64,000 bases of DNA. Origin: Lyngbya sp. CCAP 1446/10. Lineage in GTDB: Bacteria > Cyanobacteriota > Cyanobacteriia > Cyanobacteriales > Microcoleaceae. The stretch is taken from assembly GCF_026130175.1 (NCBI RefSeq), contig NZ_JAIGNI010000006.1:1-64000 (forward strand). The letters run 5' to 3'. A program made the translations under genes and the position numbers. The notes under the pieces are model-generated. The model ran no database searches and had not been told where the DNA came from. It saw only the letters and a list, made by a program, of their open reading frames with translations. Every line of letters starts with the position of its first letter. Positions within the stretch are counted from its first letter, which is position 1. This document shows positions 49,918 to 58,498 of this stretch, in pieces.

Positions 49918-50811
49918 ATGCAAACAACCCCAGCCATCACCGCAGCCCCTATCGCTGGTACATACTGGCAATGGCGGGGCCATTCAGTGTACTATGTGCG
50001 ATCTAGCGATCGACATCCAGAACGCCCTCCACTGCTGTTAATTCACGGTTTTGGAGCATCCACAGACCACTGGCGCAAAAATATCAGCGGGCTGAGCAAA
50101 GAATTTGAAGTGTGGGCGATCGACCTGATCGGATTTGGGCGATCGGCAAAACCCGAAATCGAGTACAGCGGCGAGCTCTGGCGCGACCAACTCCACGACT
50201 TCATCACCAACATCATCGGCCGGCCCGCCGTATTAGCCGGCAACTCCCTCGGAGGCTACGCCGCCTTGTGTGTCGCAGCCCAGCGTCCCGAATCAGCCGC
50301 CGGACTGATCTTAATCAATAGCGCCGGCCCATTCACCGAAACTCAGCCCGCACCCGAAGCCCCGCCCTTGCAAAAAGCCATATCTGCGGTAGCTAAAACC
50401 TTATTTCAGCAAGATTGGGCAAGTTTTCTGCTGTTCCAATACGTGCGCCAGCGATCGACTATTCGGAAAACCCTACAAAAAGTTTATCTCGACCAAAGTG
50501 CCGTCACAGACCAATTAGTAGAGGAAATTTACCAACCATCCTGCGATTCCGGTGCACCGAAAGTATTCGCCTCCGTATTCCGAACACCCCAAGGCGAAAA
50601 AAACGATGTATTGCTTAGTCAATTAAACTGCCGGTTGCTAATGCTGTGGGGAGAGGGCGATCCGTGGATGAATTCCACCAACAGAAGCGCCAAATTCCGC
50701 CAACATTATCCCCAGTTGACAGAACACTTTGTGAAAGCCGGTCACTGTCCCCACGACGAAGTACCAGAACAGATCAATGAACTGATTCGCGGATGGATAA
50801 TTGACCAATAG
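49918..50811 (+). CDS. Alpha/beta hydrolase
   Basis: 297 residues. Oxyanion motif LLIHGFGASTDHWRKN, nucleophile elbow AGNSLGGYAAL (Ser near 101), Asp in GEGDPWM, and catalytic His in AGHCPHDEVPEQ. The family includes chlorophyllase-, epoxide-hydrolase- and haloperoxidase-like enzymes in cyanobacteria; the substrate cannot be read from the sequence. Confidence 0.9.
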   Translation: MQTTPAITAAPIAGTYWQWRGHSVYYVRSSDRHPERPPLLLIHGFGASTDHWRKNISGLSKEFEVWAIDLIGFGRSAKPEIEYSGELWRDQLHDFITNIIGRPAVLAGNSLGGYAALCVAAQRPESAAGLILINSAGPFTETQPAPEAPPLQKAISAVAKTLFQQDWASFLLFQYVRQRSTIRKTLQKVYLDQSAVTDQLVEEIYQPSCDSGAPKVFASVFRTPQGEKNDVLLSQLNCRLLMLWGEGDPWMNSTNRSAKFRQHYPQLTEHFVKAGHCPHDEVPEQINELIRGWIIDQ

Positions 50812-50941
50812 TCGATCGGCATCAACTCTGTTAATCCCGTTAATCTGCCGATCGAACTCCTCAAATCCAAAAACAAGGCAACCTATTGGGGCTGCCTTGT
50901 TTGTTGCATGAAAAATGCAATTTGTCAATAGGAAAAAGCTA

Positions 50942-51079
50942 CTATTTTTTCCGTTTAGCGTTATCTAACCGTCTGCGATCGCGCCACTCAATCGCCGTCA
51001 AATACGCGACGCCGCCAGTCACGGTAATCAGCAGCACAAACGCTACCAAAACCAGAAAATTAGCAATAGAAAATTCCAC
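50942..51079 (-). CDS. Small single-pass membrane protein
   Basis: 45 residues from a GTG start preceded by a strong AGGAGGGG ribosome-binding site 3 bases upstream. One membrane helix (FLVLVAFVLLITVTGGVAYL), then a basic tail EWRDRRRLDNAKRKK. It resembles small photosynthetic-complex or thylakoid proteins in layout, but I cannot name it. Confidence 0.6.
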   Translation of the reverse strand: MEFSIANFLVLVAFVLLITVTGGVAYLTAIEWRDRRRLDNAKRKK

Positions 51080-51166
51080 AACCCCTCCTGCAAACTTAGA
51101 CTTTATATTATGCGCGATCGCACAACCGCAATCAAATGAGTTGGGAGTGAAGAATGCAAGTCCTCG

Positions 51167-52417
51167 CTACAAACCTGTTGACACTCCCCAGCTATCAAGG
51201 CGAGGGGATTCTTTGTTCACAGAGCCGACTTGCTGAGGCAGGATTTCTCCAACCAAAGTAGGGGTCAATTCTCCCAAAGCGTTATTTGCATCTAGTGCAA
51301 GGGTTCCGGTATGCCCTACCGTACCCAATCCCCGACTTAGGATATTTCTAGCGGCATTGAAATCTCTATCCATCAGACAACCACATTGACAGGCGTGAGT
51401 TCTGGTGGATAGCGTTTTTTTGACAATTTCACCGCAGCTAGAGCATTCTTGGCTGGTATATTGCGGATTTACCGCAACCGTTACGCGCTGGAATACTTTT
51501 CCAAAATATTCCAGCCATACACGGAACTGATACCAAGATGCGTCGTTAATAGACTTAGCCAGACAATGATTCTGCACCATATTCTTGATTCTCAAATCTT
51601 CGTAGGCTATCAAGTCGTTTGACTGAACTACGCACCTTGCCAATTTCACGGCATGGTCTTTACGTTGCCTACTTATTTTGAGATGGCGCTTACCTAAAGT
51701 CTGTCTGGCTTTGCCTCTATTCTTTGAGCCTTTGACTTTTTTCGATACTCGACGCTGACTGCGTTTGAAAACACGTTCGCCTTTTCGTAGGAATTTAGGG
51801 TTTTCAACCGTGACTCCATAAGAATCGGTGTAGTATTCTTTGAGCCCAACGTCTAATCCGATAGTATTACCTGTCGGCTCTGTGTTTTCCGTTCTATTGA
51901 CATCTATACAGAATTGAACGTAAATACCGTCAGCACGTTTTACTAATCGAACCCGTTTAATTTGGTTAATTTGGTAAAAATGCAAGTCGCGAGTACCTTT
52001 TAGTTTCAGCTTGCCGATCCCTTTTTTATCGGTGAAAGTTATCGACCTTCTGTCTGGATCAAGTTTCCACCCAGTCGATTTGTACTCAACAGAACGGCAG
52101 TCTTTATGAAATTGTGGATATCCTTTTTTACCGGGAATCTTTTTCTTACAGTTTTCGTAGAACCGAGAGATAGCAGCCCAAGCGCGTTCGGCACTTGCCT
52201 GTCTTGCCTGAGAATTGAGTTCGTCAGCGAACGGAAAAGTTGCTGCTAGTACAGCACAGTATTTATTCAAGTCGTACTTGTTCTTTTTCGGATTGTCGAT
52301 CCAGTAGCGTAAACAGCTATTGCGAACAAACTGGGCAGTCCGAATTGCTTCGCCTACCGCATCAAACTGACTTGAATTTCCGTAAGTCTTAAACTCAAAA
52401 ACTAGCATTGCTCTCAC
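51167..52417 (-). CDS. tnpB: RNA-guided nuclease TnpB (IS605/IS1341-type, solitary)
   Basis: 416 residues. RuvC residues are intact: TIGLDVGLKEYYTDS, LIAYEDLRIKN and CQCGCLMDRDFNAARNI, with a Cys4 zinc finger (CSSCG, CQCGC). TnpB cuts DNA under guidance of an omega RNA from the 3' end of its own gene. No tnpA is nearby, so the element depends on a transposase in trans. ATG at 52417 or 52408. It belongs to a different branch from the frameshifted tnpB at 1620. Confidence 0.92.
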   Translation of the reverse strand: MRAMLVFEFKTYGNSSQFDAVGEAIRTAQFVRNSCLRYWIDNPKKNKYDLNKYCAVLAATFPFADELNSQARQASAERAWAAISRFYENCKKKIPGKKGYPQFHKDCRSVEYKSTGWKLDPDRRSITFTDKKGIGKLKLKGTRDLHFYQINQIKRVRLVKRADGIYVQFCIDVNRTENTEPTGNTIGLDVGLKEYYTDSYGVTVENPKFLRKGERVFKRSQRRVSKKVKGSKNRGKARQTLGKRHLKISRQRKDHAVKLARCVVQSNDLIAYEDLRIKNMVQNHCLAKSINDASWYQFRVWLEYFGKVFQRVTVAVNPQYTSQECSSCGEIVKKTLSTRTHACQCGCLMDRDFNAARNILSRGLGTVGHTGTLALDANNALGELTPTLVGEILPQQVGSVNKESPRLDSWGVSTGL

Positions 52418-52480
52418 CTCTATCCTTATGCTATCGCCTTCAGCACAAGAGTGGTGAATGTGTAATTAAAGTTTACAATT

Positions 52481-52509
52481 AAAGCCGTCGAGCGAAGGAC
52501 GGGGTTTTA
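52481..52509. other. Hairpin at the left end of the tnpB element
   Basis: CCGTC/GACGG with flanking AAA/TTT forms an imperfect stem about 70 bp upstream of tnpB, the position of the subterminal hairpin at the left end of IS605-type elements. The exact end was not determined. Confidence 0.45.
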
Positions 52510-52550
52510 AACCCAATTATGTGATAACGGTTATTCTACCGGACGTGTTC

Positions 52551-52752
52551 TGAATTGGGCGAGAGGGAGAGGGGGAGATCAGAAAAATCCTCCCTCTGCC
52601 TTCTGCCTTCTGCCTTCTGCCTTCTCTGAATTGGGCGAGAGGGAGAGGGGGAGATCAGAAAAATCCTCCGTCTTCCCTCTTCCCTCTTCCTTCTGCCTTC
52701 TGCCTTCTTCCTTCTGCCTTCTGCCTTCTTCCTTCTGCCTTCTTCCTTCTTG
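52551..52752. repeat. Direct repeat and CTTCTGC tandem repeats
   Basis: A segment of about 43 bp starting GAATTGGGCGAGAGGGAGAG occurs at about 52551 and again at about 52627, each followed by CTTCTGC/CTTCTTC heptamers. The tract runs to the end of the transglutaminase gene. Confidence 0.8.
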
Positions 52753-52753
52753 C

Positions 52754-54466
52754 TTAAAACAACTCTTCCAAAATTGTAAACCTGACATGATTAATTGCCA
52801 GACTCCCCACAGAAACATCCTCCTTCTTCAAAGGAAGACCCCCGCTGGTGAGACTTTGAAACCGAACTCCCTTGCCAATTTCCATGTGGTACCAAGCCAA
52901 ACCCATGAAAAACCGCAAAGGATAAGGGCCTCTGTCTTGAATGTCGTCAGGATTAGATTCCATCGGCACCCAGCCAAAACCGGGAATGTAAAACTCCAGC
53001 CAAACGTGATTGAAATCCGGTTCCAGCGGCACACCTTTTCTGTCAGCAAAAGCTGGACACTTGTAGCGCCCAATTGTGCGGCAAGCAATCCCATTCAACC
53101 TTGCCAAAGCCAACAACAGCCCCACGTACTCGCCGCAAGAACCGATGCCGCGCCGCAGTACAATATCGGGAGTGTCAATGTGAGGTCTGATCCCGTAAGA
53201 AAGTTGGTCGTAAACAAAATTGCGAATGCTCAGTAACTGCCTCAAAATATTAGTTTCAGTGCCAATTGAGGCCACCGCAGCCGATCGCACAATCTCCGTA
53301 TCCATCGCCAAATTATCATTGTCCACCAAATACTTAGCTGCAAACTCCGGCGACAGTTGCGGAATCTTTTCCACATCCCGAGGCGACAACTGATACTTAA
53401 TCGATCGCACTTCCAACAAAGCCTTCCAGCCAAAGATTCGCCGTTCCCCCTTCTGGAGGCGATCGAACTTAAACACCGCCACCCGTTCCCCTTCCTGAAT
53501 TTCCTCAGTAAAAGGCATCCCAATCGGCGTAATTTTTCTCACTTTTTGGCGGTGAGTGTCCGAAGGTAAAGCAATCCGCCACTCCAAATTATCGATTTCT
53601 ACCTCATCCAGAGGAGACAATTCCTCCACATAGGACATTTCCATCAAAAAACCGTTTGACAGAGCGTAGCGTTCGGCTTCATTATAGTGAAAAGACAAAG
53701 GGTGAACAAAAGTGCGATCGCGCTTCGTCAACTGAAAAGGATCTTCCGAATTTGGGTCATCCCGGATATAAAGTTCATCCCCAGCATAAGCCACATACAG
53801 AATCTCCTCCCCCGTCTGGGCATCTTTGTGAAAAGCCAAACCAGAAGGCCATTCAAAGGGAGTCAAAACGCTAAATTTAATCTCGCCAGTTGCCCGTTCC
53901 AAACAATAAACAGTTTGCTCAGTCTTGTCGCAAACCCAAAGTTCCTCATCCCGGACAGTGATATTTTCTACTCCAATACCTGGAGCATAAAACCGAGTAA
54001 TTTCCCGACCAGTTTTTACATCAAAAACCAGAATATAGCCCAATCTCTGGCAAGTCACATACAGCGTAGACTTCCAAACTGCAATCCCGTCAACTGGATA
54101 AGAAAGGGAAACAAAATGTTCCGGTTTGAGTTGTGCGATTGCTCCGTCCCGAATTGCCCCCGGACAGCAACAAATATCCTCATCCTGGGAAAACCAGAGA
54201 GTATCTTCCCAAATAGCCAGCCCGGTTGCGCCCGCAAACTTAGCCGTTTGATGAGGATTCAAAACAGTAGTGTTGTCAGTTTCGCGATCGATCTCCAATA
54301 GTAGCCCTTCGGTGCGATCGAGCGCGAACAACCTATTTCCTAAAAAAGCAATGCCGTGCAGTGCAGATACACCGATCGGTCTTACCATCCGCAGCCCTGA
54401 ATTTTGTTTGTCCGAGAGAACAGGTGAATCGAGATTCATGCTAAATTTCTTGCCGGTATTGTACAT
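52754..54466 (-). CDS. Transglutaminase-like protein with beta-propeller domain
   Basis: 570 residues (or 561 from ATG at 54439). The N-terminal half is a propeller-like region of NHL/YncE type (GIAFLGNRLFALDRTEGLLL, VDGIAVWKSTLYVTCQRL). The C-terminal part has the transglutaminase/cysteine-protease core: Cys in RRGIGSCGEYVGLLLALAR, His in DFNHVWLEFYIPGFGWVP, and the Asn/Asp region ESNPDD. No signal peptide is apparent. The fusion suggests a protein-modifying or proteolytic enzyme with a binding platform; the substrate is unknown. Confidence 0.75.
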   Translation of the reverse strand: MYNTGKKFSMNLDSPVLSDKQNSGLRMVRPIGVSALHGIAFLGNRLFALDRTEGLLLEIDRETDNTTVLNPHQTAKFAGATGLAIWEDTLWFSQDEDICCCPGAIRDGAIAQLKPEHFVSLSYPVDGIAVWKSTLYVTCQRLGYILVFDVKTGREITRFYAPGIGVENITVRDEELWVCDKTEQTVYCLERATGEIKFSVLTPFEWPSGLAFHKDAQTGEEILYVAYAGDELYIRDDPNSEDPFQLTKRDRTFVHPLSFHYNEAERYALSNGFLMEMSYVEELSPLDEVEIDNLEWRIALPSDTHRQKVRKITPIGMPFTEEIQEGERVAVFKFDRLQKGERRIFGWKALLEVRSIKYQLSPRDVEKIPQLSPEFAAKYLVDNDNLAMDTEIVRSAAVASIGTETNILRQLLSIRNFVYDQLSYGIRPHIDTPDIVLRRGIGSCGEYVGLLLALARLNGIACRTIGRYKCPAFADRKGVPLEPDFNHVWLEFYIPGFGWVPMESNPDDIQDRGPYPLRFFMGLAWYHMEIGKGVRFQSLTSGGLPLKKEDVSVGSLAINHVRFTILEELF

Positions 54467-54863
54467 AAAACCTGATCTTGTAACTTGTAGCCGATCGCGT
54501 CAGGTTCAGCAGCAAAATTGCTGAGGTTCCTGATATCCTGGACTGACGCATCAACCGGGTTTTTTTACGAATATATTTCGTTGTAGCCTCTTACCAGAGC
54601 TAAAAAACCCGGAATATTAGTCTTTGTCTAAATTGGGTTTAAGAAGCTCAACCCAAGTTGCTGCCATGAATGCGACTAAGTATAACTACTAAGCTACCAC
54701 TGAAAAACGCGACACAGAATGCCATATTTGTCAGAGCATCCAAACTCATAGTATCTGCTGGAAGATATAAATTAAGTACAACAGATTACTATATCTGTCA
54801 AAACCTTGGGTAGAATAAAATCATACGTTTAAGTTCCTCGGTTCATCAGAAGGCAGGTTCGTC
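54467..54863. other. Intergenic region, no gene recognised
   Basis: About 400 bases between divergent genes. A short dispersed ACCGGGTTTTTTT/AAAACCCGG pair lies near 54556-54611. Nothing else stands out. Confidence 0.4.
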
Positions 54864-55736
54864 ATGGCTTGGAAGTCTGCTCTAAACATCGGTACCCTTT
54901 CCTTAATTCTGTCTTTAGAGGCAGTTGCCGCTGGTAGTTTCTTAATACCAGCAAAGGCTCTCAACAGCCCCGCAAACAGCGTTCACCCCCCCTCACCACC
55001 GCAGCTACCCCTCAACTGGCAAACAGTTCAAACCCTCTCCCCAACCGGAAGCAGACCGAACACCCAGCAACCGGGAGTCACGTGGAATAACTTTCAACCG
55101 CCGGAGCAGGGAGTACCTGGAAGGCGCGAAGGCGGAGGAACCCGCGGCTTATCCTGCCCTACGGCTACAAATGCCTTAACTGCCTTGATTCCCCAATCAA
55201 CTATGGGGCAAACCATATCAGAAAAGCCGACATTTTTTTACTACGTTCCGCTAGCCCTCGACAAAACAGTTCAGTTTGAGTTAGCGGACGAAAACGACAA
55301 AACAGTATACAAAAAAAGTTTTCGGATGGTAACTAGCCGTGCTGGTATCGTTAGCGTCAGCCTCGGCTCCGACGGCAACTCGCCAGCCCTGAAAGTTGGC
55401 AAAAACTATCAATGGTACTTTACGATCAAATGCAACCCAAAAAGCTATACAACAGATGATGTTCTCGTTTCCGGGTGGATCAACCGCACCGCAGTCGCCC
55501 CAACCTTGAAAACAGAGTTGGATCGATCGCCCGACAGTCGCGCCAAGCTCAGCATCTTTGCCCAACAAGGTCTCTGGTACGAGTACCTGGCAACTCTAGC
55601 TCAATTGCGCACGGAGTCTCCCAGCGATGACAGTTTAGCGCTCAAGTGGTCAGAAATGTTGAACTCAGTCCAACTCGGCAAAATCGCCCAAGAACCATTA
55701 GTCCCCAGTGAGTTAACACCAATTGCCAAAAAATAA
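54864..55736 (+). CDS. DUF928 domain protein, exported
   Basis: 290 residues: signal peptide (LSLILSLEAVAAGSFLIPA, cleavage near residue 32), a Pro-rich spacer, then DUF928: LTALIPQSTMGQTISEKPTF, FYYVPLALDKTVQFEL, a KNYQWYFTIKC strand and a helical end. DUF928 genes commonly neighbour two-partner secretion and CHAT-domain genes in cyanobacteria, and a TpsB gene follows here. Function unknown, probably periplasmic. Confidence 0.85.
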   Translation: MAWKSALNIGTLSLILSLEAVAAGSFLIPAKALNSPANSVHPPSPPQLPLNWQTVQTLSPTGSRPNTQQPGVTWNNFQPPEQGVPGRREGGGTRGLSCPTATNALTALIPQSTMGQTISEKPTFFYYVPLALDKTVQFELADENDKTVYKKSFRMVTSRAGIVSVSLGSDGNSPALKVGKNYQWYFTIKCNPKSYTTDDVLVSGWINRTAVAPTLKTELDRSPDSRAKLSIFAQQGLWYEYLATLAQLRTESPSDDSLALKWSEMLNSVQLGKIAQEPLVPSELTPIAKK

Positions 55737-55939
55737 TTGGACTTATGCAGCAAGTACCAAAAACCCGGTGGCGATCGCAGTATTTCGCAGCGCCACAGAT
55801 GATTTATGAGGCGTTGGAGGTTTTTTGGTCGATCGTCCTCAATAAATTAAAATTTTTGTGGTAACGCTCATCAACGATCGCTTGCCTCTTGAAAGCCGGA
55901 CTCTTGAAATCTTGATTGTTAAACTGCTCCCAACACTAA

Positions 55940-58033
55940 ATGATAAACTCGCACAGTCAAGCAGCATACAAACTTATTTTAGACAAAATATTAATTATGC
56001 GCCCGATTGCAAATATTGCTATATTTCGGTTGGGGATTTCACTTCTAACGGCGCTCCCAATCGCTTGCTATGACGCCAATCGAGCCCTATCCCAAACAGA
56101 CGATATTTCTCAGTTGCCCGCCGCCACTCACAACTCAGCAGATCCAAGCAACGGAGTATTAGCATGGCAAAAACTCGAAATCCAGCAGGATGAAACCGCA
56201 ACCAACTTAAATCAACTCCCCGATTTTCCAGAAACCAACCCTCTTGACAACCAGCCCGATCGCTGCTCCACAATTGATCAAACGGATTGTGAGGTTAGCC
56301 CCCAGCCCGCAGCCAAAAATCTAGTTGACAGTGAACCCAAATGTCAGAACCCTCTAGATTGCGATGTTTTAGCCCAAAACCAACAAAATCCCCCTCCAAA
56401 CCTGCCGCCGCCACCGACTCAGCCCGATCCAAATCGCGATCGATTTTTGCAACCAGCCCCGCAGCCTTCGGCAGAACCTCCTCAAATACCGCAACCAGTT
56501 GCGCCGGATCGCCCGTCCCCAGTTCCCCTGCCACTGCCGAATACAGTAATTCAGGTGCGGAAAATTCAAGTAGTTGGCAGCACAATTTTAACCCAAAACG
56601 AAATTAATGCCTTAATCAAGCCGTTTGAGGGTAGTTCTGCCACCCTAGAACAGCTCAAACAAATTGCCGACAAAATTACCGAAATTTACCTCAATCGAGG
56701 CTACATCACTTCGAGAGCAGTCTTGCCACCCCAAACTATCACCGCAGGGGTAGTCCAAATTCAAGTGATCGAAGGCAAGCTGGGCAAAATTGAGGTAGAA
56801 GGAACTAAAAGATTGCACCAAAATTACATCCGCAGCCGGATTCGACTCGGTGCCGGAATGCCTTTAAGTACAGGTGCATTAGAAGACCAACTCCGGCTGC
56901 TGAGAGTCGATCCTTTATTTGACAATGTAGAAGCCAGTCTGCGGGCTGGGGATAATGAAGGAGAGAGCATTCTGATCGTCCGAGTCACGGAAGCTAATCC
57001 GTTTCAATCTAGTTTCAGCTTTGATAATTACTCGCCTCCCAGCGTCGGTTCTGAAAGATTGGGTGTTAGTTTACGGCACCGCAATATAACAGGAAATGGC
57101 GACGAACTTGCCGCTGCTTATTATAGATCGCTAGGCGATTCAGATGTGTTTGATTTCAGCTATCGCGTGCCACTAAATGCGATGAACGGCACGCTGCAAT
57201 TGAGGGCTGCGCCGAACCGCAACAGTATTGTACAAGCACCTTTTGACACTTTTGATATTTCGGGGAAGTCACATTTATTTGAAGTTAGTTACCGCCAACC
57301 GCTGCGGAGAACGCCGATCGAAGAATTTGCCTTATCTGCCGGTTTTACGTATCAGACAGGCAGAACTTTTCTCGCCGGCGAACCGTTTCCTTTTGGCATC
57401 GGCCCTGACTCCCAGGGTGTTACAACTACCAGTGCAATTAAGCTGGGACAGGACTACATTCGGCGCGACTCCCAGGGTGCTTGGGCCTTGCGATCGCAAT
57501 TTACGATCGGCACTAGCTTGTTTGATGCTACTCAAAACGAAGGTTCTGTCCCTGACGGACAATTTTTTAGCTGGCTGGGTCAAGTGCAGCGAGTACAGCG
57601 ATTGAACGACAAACATTTATTAATTTTGCAGTCAGACTTGCAGCTTTCAGCGAATAGTTTGTTACCTTCACAGCAATTTGTAATTGGGGGCGGGCAATCT
57701 TTGCGCGGCTACCGCCAGAATGTCAGTTCTGGCGATAACGGCTTCCGAGTGTCGATCGAGGATCGGATTACTTTGCAGCGCGATGCTTCGGGAAATCCCA
57801 AACTTCAATTAGCTCCCTTTTTAGATGCGGGTACGGTGTGGAATACTCCCAACAATCCCAATAAATTAACCAATCAAAGATTCTTGGCAGGTCTGGGTTT
57901 GGGGGTAATCTGGGCACCGATACGGCAGGTGAACTTGCGCGTAGATTACGCTTTTCCTTTGGTGAGAATTAGCGATAAAGGCGACAATCTGCAAGATAAC
58001 GGCATTTACTTCAACCTAATTTATACACCATGA
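55940..58033 (+). CDS. TpsB outer-membrane transporter (ShlB/FhaC/HecB family)
   Basis: 697 residues from ATG at 55940; ATG at 55997 (MRPIANIAIF) would put the signal peptide at the very start and may be correct. A Pro-rich linker (about 155-200) leads to a POTRA domain (IQVRKIQVVGSTILTQNEIN, then EIYLNRGYITSRAVLPPQ) and a 16-stranded barrel whose last residues are NGIYFNLIYTP. The family signature VRVDYAFPLVR-like segment is LRVDYAFPLVR. It would export a large TpsA adhesin or haemolysin, but no TpsA gene is adjacent. Confidence 0.9.
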   Translation: MINSHSQAAYKLILDKILIMRPIANIAIFRLGISLLTALPIACYDANRALSQTDDISQLPAATHNSADPSNGVLAWQKLEIQQDETATNLNQLPDFPETNPLDNQPDRCSTIDQTDCEVSPQPAAKNLVDSEPKCQNPLDCDVLAQNQQNPPPNLPPPPTQPDPNRDRFLQPAPQPSAEPPQIPQPVAPDRPSPVPLPLPNTVIQVRKIQVVGSTILTQNEINALIKPFEGSSATLEQLKQIADKITEIYLNRGYITSRAVLPPQTITAGVVQIQVIEGKLGKIEVEGTKRLHQNYIRSRIRLGAGMPLSTGALEDQLRLLRVDPLFDNVEASLRAGDNEGESILIVRVTEANPFQSSFSFDNYSPPSVGSERLGVSLRHRNITGNGDELAAAYYRSLGDSDVFDFSYRVPLNAMNGTLQLRAAPNRNSIVQAPFDTFDISGKSHLFEVSYRQPLRRTPIEEFALSAGFTYQTGRTFLAGEPFPFGIGPDSQGVTTTSAIKLGQDYIRRDSQGAWALRSQFTIGTSLFDATQNEGSVPDGQFFSWLGQVQRVQRLNDKHLLILQSDLQLSANSLLPSQQFVIGGGQSLRGYRQNVSSGDNGFRVSIEDRITLQRDASGNPKLQLAPFLDAGTVWNTPNNPNKLTNQRFLAGLGLGVIWAPIRQVNLRVDYAFPLVRISDKGDNLQDNGIYFNLIYTP

Positions 58034-58110
58034 GGAGAAGCGGGAGAGGGGGAGAAGTCGGAGAGGGGGAGAATGGGAGAGGGGGAGAATGGGAGAGGGG
58101 GAGATGAACA
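58034..58110. repeat. GAGAGGGGGAGAATGG tandem repeats
   Basis: About five copies of a GGGAGAGGGGGAGAA unit follow the TpsB stop codon. They resemble the purine tracts at 52551 and 63660. Confidence 0.75.
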
Positions 58111-58359
58111 AAATATTTCCTTCTTCCCTGTGGGAGCATCTCATTATCGCTCACTTAGGGTTTTGCCGATTGAGCAGGCTCGGTTGCTGAATCTCTCCTC
58201 TCCTAATTCAATACTGACTCCATTCTTGTCCCACCAGTTCAACATTTTTATGACTTTTTTTTATTGTGTTTTCACCACTTTACCGCCATTTGTACCGGCT
58301 GAAATGAATTCCTGCTCTACCTTTCATGGATGCGGTGAAAAGTAAGACTGCAAACCTGG

Positions 58360-58496
58360 TTTGTAGTCTTACTTTAGTCCTGTTACTAGATTTTTTTAGG
58401 ACTGAAGTCCGAACGATCGAACCAGGTTGGTAATAAAGACTTTAGTCCTTTTTGCAGATTTTTTTAGGACTGAAGTCCGAAGGATTGAACCAGGTA
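58360..58496. repeat. Duplicated GGACTGAAGTCCGAA element
   Basis: TTTTTTTAGGACTGAAGTCC with a GAACCAGG tail occurs twice (about 58390-58426 and 58460-58494), each preceded by an ACTTTAGTCC arm. It belongs to the same family as the inverted repeats at 2886 and 38450. The rest of 58111-58360 shows no gene. Confidence 0.75.
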
Positions 58497-58498
58497 GA

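Noticed and set aside
53687-54301. 204-codon frame opposite the transglutaminase gene
   Set aside because: Antisense shadow of a gene with clear domain structure.
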